Assembly: GCA_003342895.1 (NCBI GenBank)
Contig: PTFA01000005.1
Location: 2,911,988 to 2,975,987, forward strand
Reading direction: 5' to 3'
DNA from: Casuarius casuarius
Taxonomy: Eukaryota; Chordata; Aves; Casuariiformes; Casuariidae
Length of the DNA stretch: 64,000 nt
The notes beneath the pieces are model-generated. The model was given only the letters and a program-made list of their open reading frames with translations, did not search any database and was not told the origin of the DNA. The position numbers and the translations under genes are program-made. Below are positions 12,501 through 24,875 of the stretch, in pieces (position 1 is the stretch's first letter; each line of letters begins with the position of its first letter).

Positions 12501-14999
12501 TAAGCAGACAGGACCAGAGACTGTCACCCATCTGTGTGGAATACATACAGGCTCTTCCTTGCCACAACACTGACAGTAGCCGGCTTCAGCGTCTTAGCTA
12601 CACTCCTCAGAGAAAATTAGGCAAAGCCACTGAAGTGCAATCTATTACCAGTGTGGAAACCCTACCAAGTGTTCAGGCTGATGAAGTAAGGTATTAGAGC
12701 TGAAAACATTCCATCCATCTTGGAGAAGATGGATGTCCCCTTCCCTACCAGTTCTCCATTGATGCTGGGCCCTTCTGTAACTCACCTATATTCTGGGGTC
12801 AGTCATTAAGCTGCTGCTGGAAAACTGTTTCTCTATCAGGTAGGAGTGAAAACCCCCATAGTAACATCACTCCTAGAAAAGCAGAAAAAATACATGGATC
12901 TAACCAAGTGCATTGTATATATTCCACAAAATGATCTCACAACAAAACACTTACCTTCCAAAGCATTCGTCAAGTGAATTACCACATCCGATCCATGTAA
13001 CTGTCAGAAGCGCTATAGAAATGTGCACAGCTTCTGAAGGAGGGTGAAGAATCTCTTGTCTCGGGAAAGCAAATTGCATCACTGCATCCAGCAAGAAAAC
13101 CTGATCTCTTATCAGGCAGCTGGAACTGGCATAGGGGACTGCCCCTTGCTATAAGGTTGTGAGGTGTCCCCAGCCAGCATTACCACATGGCTAAAGCCAA
13201 TAAGGATTAGCTTTTGAAGAAGGAATAAAGCAGTATTCATACTGGTGCAGACTGGCTCCACTGCAGAGCAAGCTAAGCACATTCCAGTTATTCTCTGTTA
13301 AGGAACTGGAGACTGCTTTGACTTGCTGAAAAACACCTGGTCTAGATTGTATCAGATGTTCAACTATAGCTTACTAAGAATGGCATAAAACTTGCCAGCT
13401 TTTACATCCCATATTATCCACCAGGGCAGAATGCTTAGGATGTGACAGAAATTGCATGCGATAGAGCAAAACTAGCTGATAACTATTACCTGGTATGGCT
13501 TCGGGGCTGCATAACATCTCCACGAGCATGTACCTGCTCGGTACAGGCTCCTGTTGGCTGTAGTGCAAGTGCCGAGCACTAGATAGGGCGGGATTCAGAC
13601 CAAAAAGCAGCATTTTGGACCAGCTTTCAACAGTAAAACAAGGCACAAAGTGAGATTCTTGGTTTCACAATGGGGTATGATAAAATCTTTGGCTGTGGTC
13701 TGCTCGTAAGATGGCAAAACAGTTGACTCAGTAGGATGTTTGTGGCTGTGGATTTGCCACTTTAGGACAAGTAACTTAACCTGAAGTCATTCAATGTGAT
13801 GAACTCCTAGGCTATTCAGAGCAAATCAGTCCTAACACACCTATTCTCACCTTTAATTTTTCCAAACTCTTTACGAATGATTTGCATCCAACCATAGGAG
13901 TATATAGGTTCACATTTATCTACTGCACAAATCCTGCAGACCATTCAAAAGGTAGGGAGCAGAAATGGCCTCTTAAATAAGTATGTAGACTTAGCGTTTG
14001 TCAGTACCACAGAGACTGATGCTAGCTGTCTGTTACTGGGTTGGAGATTTTGATACTGTGCGTGGGTAAATGCTTCCTATTCAAAATGAATGACATGAAG
14101 CTGAATCAGCCTGTGGGGCCAATAACAGAAGCCCAAACCAAAAAGCTCACAACTGGAGGACTGCCATTCTCCTCTCATCTCCCACTTGGTAGCCGGTGTC
14201 AGAGCAGCACCTCCCTCTGCAATAATGTATGTGACCACCATTTAAAGGAAAGAAACTTTACATAAGCTTTTTATACTAAGGGTTTGGGCACTGGCCTTTT
14301 CGGCTAAGAACAAATCTGGACTGTGCTATTGATTGTCCTCATGACAGACAGTGTCATGTTGTGGTGAGCAGAATGAAAACAAATGGGTAAAAGGAAAAAG
14401 GGAGTTCTTCACATAAGAAATCCTTCTTCTTCCTATGCCCTCAAGACAGTCAGCTCAGTTGTGAAATGATGCTAGCTCTGCTACAGGCTCTTATTTCAAA
14501 TGTAGGGTGGGGTGTGTGTGGCTCTGACTTTGGTGGCAGAGTAACCTTTCTGGCTAAGACTGCACATCTGTCCACTGTGGGCTGAGCTCATGGCTGGTCT
14601 CTCAGGTGCAGTTACACATCCAGATTCCCAAAGAGCTGAAGCACATGAGACCCCTCCTTAGTCACTTATCATCAAGGCAGACTCTTACATCCACTATTAC
14701 CTTTGCATTTCAAACAGGCTCACTTACATGCTGCACCACTGCTCATCCACTGGGGAAAACATATAAAGGTAAGTCCTCACCCCAGTCCTCTCCTGCTGCT
14801 TGGAGGGGCTGCTGTGGCTCCATAGCCACCTCTATCAACATGTTTATGTGATCTCTGCTGCACTCAGTTGTGACTCATTGCACTACAGCTGCACAACACA
14901 GCACTGAAAGCCATGACAAACTCTTCTTCCCCGCAGCCAGGCCTCCTCCAGCTGCACCTGCCTCTGCTGAGGTTTTGACTCATGCTCCAGCTCAGTAGG
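9541..14999. other. Intergenic sequence, no gene seen
   Basis: Short open frames occur on both strands but resemble no family I know and show no linked splice sites. The only structured element noted is a short direct repeat near 10.63 kb. Confidence 0.55.
10626..10655 (+). repeat. 18-base-period direct repeat containing TGACGT
   Basis: CATGACGTAGAG occurs at 10626-10637 and again at 10644-10655, so two identical 12-base copies start 18 bases apart. Each contains TGACGT, a CRE half-site. It could be a small duplication without function. Confidence 0.6.
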
Positions 15000-16400
15000 A
15001 GAGAGAAAGCTCTAGTACTCCGTCTGCCCTCCTGGCACCGCTTTGTTCCCTTGAGGCCTTTGCCGGGTAGTGTCTTTGGCAGCTGTAGGTGTTGCTGATT
15101 CCTTATGCTATGGCCTATGCCTTGCCTTCCCCAAGGGCTCCTTCCCCCCCTCTTCTAAGCTGCTGGACCTCCAGGGACTTGCTGGATCAAGTCACCTTGT
15201 CTCTGGTGCTAAAATTCATCCCATGGGGGAGGAGTCCCAGTAAAGTCCTTCTCTCTCACTCTCTCGATCTGGGAGATTTTATCAAATCTTACCCCTATTG
15301 AGCAGTTAGGAAGTTGCAGCTGGTACACTCTCCTTTCAGTGGTGCGCTACTGCTGTCACCATCTTCTGACCTCCCTTTTCAGAGCCCAGAGGTGGCAGGA
15401 GACCTCTCCCTAGATTCCCTACAGGTCTTGTGCTGTTTCTGCACAGCCCCAAACCCACAAGCCCAGCATTTTGCTTCCAAGCCTCTGATCTGGAGGGGTC
15501 TCTCCAGGCTTTATTGAGCGGCTGGCATTTTATCAGAGTCGGGAAGATGGCCTGTTGTAGCCACTGGGTGAAGATCTCTTTCTCAAGGCCCTGGTGCAGA
15601 GCAGCTGCCATGAAGCCCTAGAAAGCTGGGGCCTTCCAGTTCCACTAGGTCTCCTGCACCAGTCAGCAAAACCAGGTGGCCCCCTGCAACTCTTACACAT
15701 CTCGTATTCCTTTCTGGGTGTGCTGAAGATAAAAACCTTATTTCCCCCTGCCCCTTTCACCTTAAGGATGTCCTAGGAGAGTGCTGGCTGTCTGCTTGTA
15801 TGCCTCTGCCCTTGACAGGCTCCCCAGCCACCTCTGCACCCCAAGGCAGGCTGGCCTAAGGCTATCTACACGGTTGGTCTCCAGGCTGCGCCATGAGATT
15901 GACTACACAACTCGCATATCCCACCTTAATACGAGATGGCAGGACCTTTGATCAGATGGGAAAGGTTTTATTTCAGCTTGACGGAACAGTTCACTGGCAG
16001 CATTAGTTGGCAGTTCCTCCGCAGAGCTGCGCGCTTGAACAGGCTGGAGCAGGTTGTGGGGACTCCCAGCCCCTCTCCCGGCCGGACGGGTGAGGTCCAC
16101 GCTCGGCGCACCACAGCCGTGGCCACTCTGCTGCCTTGGAGAGGCTTGGCTCTGCTTTCCCCCAGTCATTCACACACTGCCCATCCGTGTCCCTCCCAAA
16201 TCTCAGGAGACGTCTATCAGCTTCTTTCTGGCATTAGCCAAGATGGGCCAGGGGTATGTCAGGCCTTGGAGGGTGACACTCAAGGAGGAAGAGGTGAATT
16301 CCTCATGCTTTGGTGATTGCTTCCATTTGCTGTTTTGCTCACAAGCCCCCTCAGCTGCTGCCTACTGAGTCTGTTTCTTTGCAGACCAGAAGAGCATTTC
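15000..16400. other. GC-richer, pyrimidine-rich intergenic block
   Basis: The plus strand is rich in CT and moderately GC-rich, with a small CpG cluster at about 16020-16125. Several frames of 60-126 codons stay open here on both strands because of this composition. None resembles a known protein and none ends at convincing splice sites. Confidence 0.5.
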
Positions 16401-19400
16401 TGCTCAGNTTGCCTCCTCTCACTTTTTGTTTTGACCCTGCACTGCCTTCCCACATTTTTTCATTTTACATCTTCAATAACTGTTTGGTCATCCCACTTCT
16501 TTCACTCCCCTTCCTTGGCATGGCAGCTCTGTTTGGATTCATCCTGTCGGATAGCTGTTGGGATCAGCCAAGACTGCTCCACGTACAAATGCAAAATAGT
16601 TTAACTCCAGCAGATTCTTTGGGAGGTGTGGAACAGCCAACACTTACTTTCTGGCCAGAGTTGCATTTTGGTAAAGAGCAGAGAGGTTAATTTATTCTAG
16701 CACAGCTAGATTAGTTGCAAATATTTAAATATAAATTTGAGCATACATCAGATCTGAGAGTTTGGCATTATTCATGCTGAGTAGAAGTTAAAAACTGCAA
16801 ATCTAAGAACCCAACAAGAATAAGACAACATAGTTAAAATGCAACTTTTATGGTGAGCCATGCTTATCTGTACAGATTTACATAAAAGCAAAACAACCTC
16901 TATCCATTTCCCCATGATTTCCATTTCAGGAATGGAGGACTTAAAATTGTCAAACTCCAGCCTAGGCTGTTCAGCTCAGCAAAGGCTAAAGTATACACTT
17001 GGCTTTAAATATTCACATAATTCCACAGAATTCTTCATTTAGTTACTCTTAAACTCACTTTTAAAGGTTTCACTGACTCTGATTAGAGTACTCAGAAGTT
17101 GGAGTGAGTCCTTTCATGCCAGACTTACATTGCCACAGTTTGAGAAGAATTAAATCAGGCATATTCTGTAACATCCTTATCAGGTCTGTGGAGCAACCAA
17201 GAAGCTTCACTTGCTTGTTTTGCCTCAAGGGTTCATTTTGTGCTTATACAAAACATGCTTGGTTTTTGATATAAATGTGAAGACACAGAAGCTGTGCGCC
17301 CTTATTTTGGACTCAGCCCTGCTATCAGCTTCACATTCACTTTTTATCCCTTTATTTTACATTACGACCAATCTCCTCTTGAACACACATTGTGTGTTTA
17401 GCCAGAGGTTTAAGAACAAACACTGCTTCTGTCTCATCAAAACTTTATTCTCTCGCTTTAATGTGTTTTGCCGTCTTATTTCCTTGCTACATGTGCTAAG
17501 AACAGGATGGCCTTGGAAAGCTCTTGCTGCATATCCCACACCCTGAGATCGGTGCTAAACACAGAGATAGGCAAAGCACTAGGAAGGTGTTCAGACAGCT
17601 TTGGTCCCTGTCAGCTGTTTGTCTTTGTGCATTTCATGCATTTTTAATTGGACACACTTCTGTTTGTCCCCAGTTTAATGCTTTCACGAAGAAAGCGTGG
17701 TATTCACTTGATTTGTAGCCATCCACTTCTTTACAAGCAAAATCCCATTTCATAACAGTCTGTCTGTAACTTGGGTACTGGTTATACCACAAACAATGTT
17801 TTAATAAGCGCTATTTACATTTTTGGGAGTAGCCAGAGGGGTTTGGGTTTTAATTAGCTGAGGAAGAGCGCCATGAGTGATTATACAGACACAAACAGAC
17901 CTGCTACCATCATCTCCCAGCTCCTTACCCATGGCTCCTGTGCCAACAAGGAAAAAAAATAAGACAGACCCTTGCAGGCAAGTATTTTTTGAAAGTGGGG
18001 GGAAATCGATTAAGACACTACAGTCTGTGTTCTGCATGGAGCCTTCAACAGTTTTTCCTTACCTGATTCATTGCTTAAGTCAGAGGCAGAAAGTCTCTTT
18101 AGACCTGGGCAGGGGGGAAAGTGGGTGTGAGCCCTCCTGCCATCCCCCCCCACCACCATGCAAGACTTTGGAGGGCCATCAGGGGAGGTCCTTGGATGGA
18201 AACGCCTCCTGCCAAGAACTGCTTCAATGAACTACGGGCTTGTTCCTTCCTTCTCTTGCTGCTGCAAACTGCAGCTTCCTTCTCCTTCCCTTCCTAACCA
18301 CTATTCTCACCACAAAAGCAGAAGTTGCTCAGCATCCTCCTGCTTCGGTAACCTGAAAGGACCAAGGTCCGAGGGGAAGGGGGACATCCCTGGAAGCTCT
18401 TTGAGGAGGGCCCTCACCCAACAGCTCCGCCTAGCCTTGCACGAGGGGCACTGCGGAGAGCGTGGGCACCCTGGGCTGCGCCGGACTGGGGCAAGGTGAT
18501 AGGATAAGCTCTTGGGAAGACTGCCGGCACCCCAGCACCATTTTGTGATAAATGCTTAGCAACGCTCTGGCCATGTGCAGGAGCTAGGCCCATGGCAAAT
18601 AGATTTAACTTTCCATGTCAAGAGAAAGCTTCGTTTGGCTGAGTGCAAATGAAAAGGACAGGGGCATCCAGGCTCTGACCAGTGAAGTAACTAAAGGGTG
18701 GAGCAGGCTGTGGGAGGGAGACGAAGGGCATGCCTTCACTGTTTCCTTGTGCTGCCAGCTCTGGCCTCCGCCGTGGAAAATGAGGTCTCACTTTTGCCCA
18801 CGGAGGTATACTCTGGGATGCTGGCCCGTGTAGGATCTATCCAGTACATCCTGCAGTTAGCGATAAGACAAAACATGTTGTTCACAACTCTACTCAGAGC
18901 CGATACTCCAGAAGTCTTTACAGTCAATCTCCCACTTGCCAGACACAGCGTATTGTCACTACTCTCTTACGGGCTGTCAATCTGTAACTAGAGAGATGAG
19001 CAGAGGGCTCTCGAATATCTCTATTAGCACAAGCCTGGCCCTTCACAGAGATAAGCACAGCACAGAGGAGGAAGAGATGACAATTTGTGCTCAAAATGCT
19101 GAAATCGCCTAGAAGCAAACTCTGATGCATAAGAGTAGGACTGGCTTAATAAACATCAAGTGTTGCAGCAACAATAATCACTTTACTATTTTCCCATTCA
19201 AGAGCTGCTCCTTTTCTGTGCACAGACTAATAGATTAGTAGACTACAGTGCTTATCTAAACTCTGATTTTTAGGAAATTCCACTGACTTCAGCAAGGCCA
19301 AGATATGATTGCCATGGTGGACCAAGTTGTATTTGCACCTCCTAGGACACATATGTGAAATAAAGGTAGGATAGTTCATGGCTCTTCTATACTCGTTCAT

Positions 19401-22400
19401 TCCTCACTTCTCCGTGTTGTACCAGTTAAACAGAAATGACTAAGCCTGGAACAGATACCCTATTTCTCACTCATCAGAGCTAGCCACACGACCCCTGTCT
19501 AGCACAAATTTGTGCTGACGTCTGAATTCTGGTGTAATAAAGTCCATTCAGAGGATGAATTAAATAGGTTCTCTGGTCTGAAAGTTTCTCCTGTGTTCCC
19601 GTTACCACGAATGGAAACCTTTTCCACAGCTTTCAGAACATGAAAGCTGGGTAGAGCCACTGGGTGGTGTTTCCACTGAAGCTCCCTGACTGCAGTTTTT
19701 CTAAAAGTTGTTTTTATGTAGAGAGGAAAAAATGTCCTGTGCGCCACACCCACTCTCTGCCACCTTCATACTATTTATACAGTCAGGAGCCACAGACCAT
19801 CTGCAAGAGGGTTAAATCTCAGGCAAACCAATAACCACACTTATTCCAAGCCATTCTTATTACACAATCTGATTTAGAGCACATCACATTTATCTCATCA
19901 GGGAATGACAGTTCAAAAGCTGCACACATGCAAAACAGGTAAAGTTAATTCAGGTGAGAGCACTGATCAGAAGAAATATGCTAAGGAGTCTTAATGCAAG
20001 AGTTCACAGCTATCATCTCAAGTACAGGAGCACAGCCTTTGGGCTGACATCTCAGCTCATTTGAAGTTAATTCCATGCTTTTTTTCTTTTTTAAAAAATG
20101 AAGATGAACCTTAATTATATTTTGTGTATTCTGACCATTATTGGAAATCTATTATAGCACTTAAAATACCTTCCACCATTCATTTCCTGGTAGTATTGAT
20201 CATCTGTTCNGACTTACGATGAACAGGTACATGCTATGGGTGAGAGAGACAGGAGCTAGGCTTAGCCTAATGTAGCCACACACAGCAAGGAGGTCTCCCA
20301 TTTTGTTCTCGAAAGACTTAAAAAAAACAGCCCAGGAAAAGCTAAGCTTGTGGAAATCCCTGTTACCTCCACCTGAAGGTAACTACTGCTTCTTGGTATT
20401 GGCAGCTTGTCTCCTCCCAGCAGCCAGTTTCTGAAGTGACCTTAAGGATGGCTGAAGCCTCCTGGAAAAGCTTTGGACCAGAGATGAAAAGCTGGGCAGA
20501 TTTGCTCTTGCATACCGTGTGTTTCTATCCATTTTTGTAATGCTTAATCTCATTGCAGATAGCAATCATAATCACTGTATTATAGCTTTGTATGAAGAAA
20601 GCTTGTTCTTCTGCTCTAACAGTTAGGAAACTCTCTAACCATACACAGCTAGGCAGACTTACACATGCCCACATACCACAAATCAACAGGTTTTAGAGGT
20701 GCCTTTCAACTGGAATTAACCACAGATGAGACCTCAAGGTACTTACATCACAGCAACACTGAAAATTTCTCTCGGTCACACATCAGTGGACCTTGGGGAT
20801 GAGCAGTTACTAATCTAAAGGCTGAACTGCCTAGACTGGTAAGGCAAAGAGCAGCCAAAATGAAGCCCCCTCCTCATGCTGTACCTCAGCTCTCTGGCTG
20901 CAAAATGGAATATCCTGTAAGCAAGTTGCTTAAAAGTCTCAGTGGAAGTCACAGAGACCTAGGAATTGAAGCCACATTTTCTAGTTTCTATCTGGTGCCT
21001 GTGTAAGAGGAATAAAGAATTTGTCTTCATATCTAAAGTGTTAATATATTGTAAAAAAAAATCACTAACTCAGCCACTGACCACCCTTACTTTTCACTGT
21101 CTGTAAACTCTTATTTTTTTGATGTGCAGAGAACATGCTAATGCATCATTTAGATCCGCCATGGCTTTGAAGAAATGAACTCAGTATGGAAGTACGATGC
21201 TGAAGGGGATATTCATAAAGATTAACGTTAGCTTAGCCTCCTCAAGCTGCCTCCGCTGGACTTCTCTAGACATAGTTAAAAGTAGCCAAGTTAAGTTTCT
21301 CTTCTTAAAGCCTACTGAAGCAGCCCAACTTTTCCCCTCTGTACTGCAGAGGCAGTGTAAGAAAAATGGCTTTCCTAGGCTGATACTAGCCATTGTGAAA
21401 ACCTCTCTTTGGGAGCAGGAGAATGCAAGGACTGCAGAGCACCAAACCCAACAGCTGGCTGCTATCGAGGGAGAAGTTTAATTTTATTTTAGCCTAGTCT
21501 TGTGTCCACCAGCTGTGGGAGCAGGAGGGAGCCTGGCACTGAACATGCAGTGTGAACATTGGGTTGTCTCTTGCATTCTCCATGCCTGCCTCTCACAGGG
21601 AGAATAGATGCTCTGTGATAAGCAGTTGAGCTCCTTGGGAATTAAATCTGCTGCACAGTCCTGCCAAATGCACTTTGTAAATAAAACTGCATTGTTCATT
21701 CACCATGTTTGGTTGTTTAGTACTTACCCTACAGCACGACTTGAACACTTGAGGTTGGGGTACAGATCACTCCATGATTGACCCATTTTAACTCACTGTT
21801 CTTGTCAGATCTAAGAGTAAATGGATCATACAGGGAAAGGCTCATATAGGACTAAGGGGCCTGTACGAAGGGGAGGACAGTTACTTTCTACGAAGAGACA
21901 AAACCAGAAGTTTTGGATATCTTCTACATTTACCCCTTGTATGAGACAAGTAGACTTGCACAAGTCTTGGATATCCACTACAAGCAACAGGAACAACATC
22001 ATATTGATCTACTAATGTTAGAGTAACTCTTGGGAATACTTGAGCCTCTCTGATACAAACCATAATTATTTTACATTTATGACTCCCACTGAATCAATTA
22101 CTGAATGTTATCAAGGCTGTCACTTGATCACATAGCAACCAGGACCACTACAGCAACATTTCTGGGGAAATATACTGCATATAAGCGCCAGGGTTTTTTT
22201 TGTTATTATTGGTTGGTTGCTTTTTTCTCTTTGTTTCAGACAAAGGTGGGCTTGGTTAAAGGAGAAAATAATTTGTCTGGCTACCGCGTTGTCTTCTGAC
22301 AGAGTAAGCTCTTCCCGAGGAGCTGAGATGCCCTGCGAGGTCTGCAGCAGAATACAGATGGGCCCATTAAGGTGTCAAACCCTCCTGCAGAACAGTAGCT

Positions 22401-23944
22401 TTTCAGTGACAAATCAGCTTGTCAATGGTTTAGGCAGTTAGTTTACCATAACCAGCCACTTCATAGCAAACTGATACAGAGATTTTCCCATTCTCTTCGC
22501 ATCCTCCCCTCAGCTCAAACCCACTTAAAATGATATGTGTCTGATGGAATAGCAGGGGAGGAAACACCAATGCCTGCAGTGAAATGCTCCCTGGCTGCAC
22601 TGGCAAGAGCCTCAATTTTTGAGCGGATGGGGTGACAGATGGAGAAGTAGCTACTCTCCAGAGCACAATTTGTTCTAACAAACTTACCTGAAATGAGGAA
22701 AAGAACAAACCAGATCAACAAGCAATTTTGGCTCCTACCTGTGCAAGTTTTCTTAGTTTTCTTCTATGTACACTTGGCAGAAAGCATTGGAGTATTTCCA
22801 GGTTGCATCAATGACAGTATATTGAAGGGGAAGTTATTTGTACTTCCTCGTCTGGACAAGTTTAGTCCTGCTTTACTTAAAGTATTTACTGTCTTCAGGA
22901 AGCCAATCAGACTCCACTATGTCTAATTTAGATACTTAAGCCTAATATATTTAGTAAGGAAATGAAGCATGGTCACTCCTTTCGAAATTTGTCAGCAACA
23001 AGCTCTATTGATTTTATTCACATTTACGGGAGCCTGTAATCGTGGTATTACACTGTTGAAAAATGTGCATCATCCAATGATGTATTTGAGGTTTCCCACA
23101 TATAGAGTCTCAGCCCCTGAAACTTTCAATCCTCCTCTGAGATTTTTCTCATTTTCAAAACCAAGAGTTAAAATGAATGACCCCCCCCCCCCACATGCTG
23201 CATACATACATTTGGGTAAATGCATTTTAAATGTGCAGTTTTCAAAAATGCTCATATTTTTGTCAATTTGAGCAAAGCCAGAGCTGGGGGAGACAGGGTG
23301 GGGGGAATTTCTGAAAATTCAGTCCAGCTCAGAAAACCCTTTAATTACTAAGGACGGCCATTTAACTACCAATCTTTTGCATTTTGTTGTTGCTAACACC
23401 TTTCTCTCTTCTTCTGTACCAACCTCTTTTACTATAGCGCATGCTAATTAACAGACTGGATGGCAAAAGTTTCATTCAAGCTTTTTAAGCCCAAGTTTAA
23501 GGATCAGAGCAAACCAGCTGCAGAGAGGAAAGAGATCCTCAGATACAGTTAATCCCAGCGCTTCTGGCTTTGCTGCTAACAGACCCAGCCCCTGTCCCCT
23601 CTCCTCCCCGTGCACCCCAGATGTTACGGGAGAGCAGCCTAGGCTACCAAGCAAAAACCTGCCTAAGAGCTAAGCCTCGCTGTGCTCCCAGGTCCTCCCT
23701 TTCAGCCCAGCTCTCCACCTAAGCCTTCAAAATGAGGAGCTGGGCAAGCTCAGTGCAGTCAGACTTTTGCATTGGGGGAGACAGACGGGGAGATTTTCAG
23801 AGTTGTTGCTGCAGCGAGTTGCCGGTATCGAGAACAGGTTCGTTCAGCTCATCCCATTTATGAAACACAGGCTCCCACTTTAGCTTAGCCCTTTAGCTTG
23901 TGACTCGGATCTTTTGGTTCCCGTTCTGCAAGGAGAAAGCGACA
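16401..23944. other. Intergenic sequence up to the DENND5B poly(A) site
   Basis: No coding exon, RNA gene or intact mobile element was recognised. A run of 12 C lies at 23181-23192. A GC-richer stretch lies at about 18360-18490. The region separates the 3' end of DENND5B from the CpG island and may contain regulatory DNA that cannot be seen without comparison. Confidence 0.55.
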
Positions 23945-23965
23945 CGAGCTGTTATTCTCACAGTT

Positions 23966-23971
23966 TTTATT
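23966..23971 (-). terminator. Poly(A) signal, distal, likely end of DENND5B
   Basis: On the minus strand the hexamer AATAAA sits in CAAATAAAAACTGTGAGAAT. It is followed about 25 bases later by a GT/T-rich stretch (CTCGTGTCGCTTTC) suited to the downstream element. It is the last such hexamer before the sequence changes from AT-rich to more balanced composition. Confidence 0.6.
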
Positions 23972-24720
23972 TGTAAAGGACATAGCATGAAAAGCTGTAT
24001 TTCAATGTACTTCAAAACCTGAAAAAACCCATGTCAGTTTGTGATATGTATGTTAAAGTGCTTGATATAACAATACTTTACTAATGTCGTCTTCTTGAAA
24101 ATAATCCAGTTCTTATTCAGTTAGCAATAATGTAAAGACAAAATATAAGTAATGGAGACATTTAGGGTCATTTTGAGCTATACAGGGCACATTTGTACAT
24201 TTCAAGTGTAACATATGGTATTTCCCCTTAAGATGCACACCTTCATTTGATTGAAAGAAGGAATTTCCTCAAACATGCCTTTGCACAACTATTTAAAAAA
24301 GATAGTTTTGAACAATGATATCTAATTACACATGCCAGCCCAAAACAAACATGAGTAGAGTTTTCACTAAACAATACAGTTTCATTAGTTTCAGAGAATT
24401 ATAAATACACGTTTTGTACACAGTGAGGCATTTGATTCTCTGACTCTTTCAAGTTATATTGAATGTTAGCAAAACAGGACTATGCAAACTCCAACATTTG
24501 CACACAGATACTGGGTAGGAAACTTTGTAAAAGCAGAGTGCTTTGGTCTTTTCCAAGATTCCCTTTCTCAACCAATGAAGGTGCTTTAACACTGAAGTAA
24601 AAACTGTGTCAGCTTAGAAGAATCCTGATGGGTTTCTCGCCATTCTAGTGGATAGAATGAATTTCTGTAAACCTCACAGGAAAAAAACTCACAGTTTCCA
24701 ACAAACAAAAGTAGTCTACC

Positions 24721-24768
24721 AAAAAAAAAAATAAGAAAGAAAGAATGAAAGAAAGAAAGAAAAAATAG
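24721..24768 (-). repeat. (GAAA)n microsatellite, pyrimidine tract in the 3' UTR
   Basis: The plus strand shows a run of A followed by imperfect GAAA repeats. In the predicted DENND5B transcript this would read as TTTC repeats followed by a T-run, a pyrimidine tract of about 48 bases, the type of sequence bound by PTB-like proteins. Confidence 0.85.
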
Positions 24769-24869
24769 AAATTCACTACAAAGAACCATACTCCCAAGGT
24801 TGTCAAATAACTATTCTTCTATGAGTCAGAGGTACTCAGCTGTGCCCCTTTCAACACACCTTAGGGTGC

Positions 24870-24875
24870 TTTATT
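24870..24875 (-). terminator. Alternative poly(A) signal within the 3' UTR
   Basis: The minus strand reads GGCAATAAAGCACC. The hexamer is canonical and could give a shorter 3' UTR of about 2.8 kb. There is no direct evidence that it is used. Confidence 0.35.

Noticed and set aside
15936..16316. 126-codon plus-strand frame in intergenic DNA
   Set aside because: It sits in a pyrimidine-rich block where several frames are open, resembles nothing known, and has no splice support.
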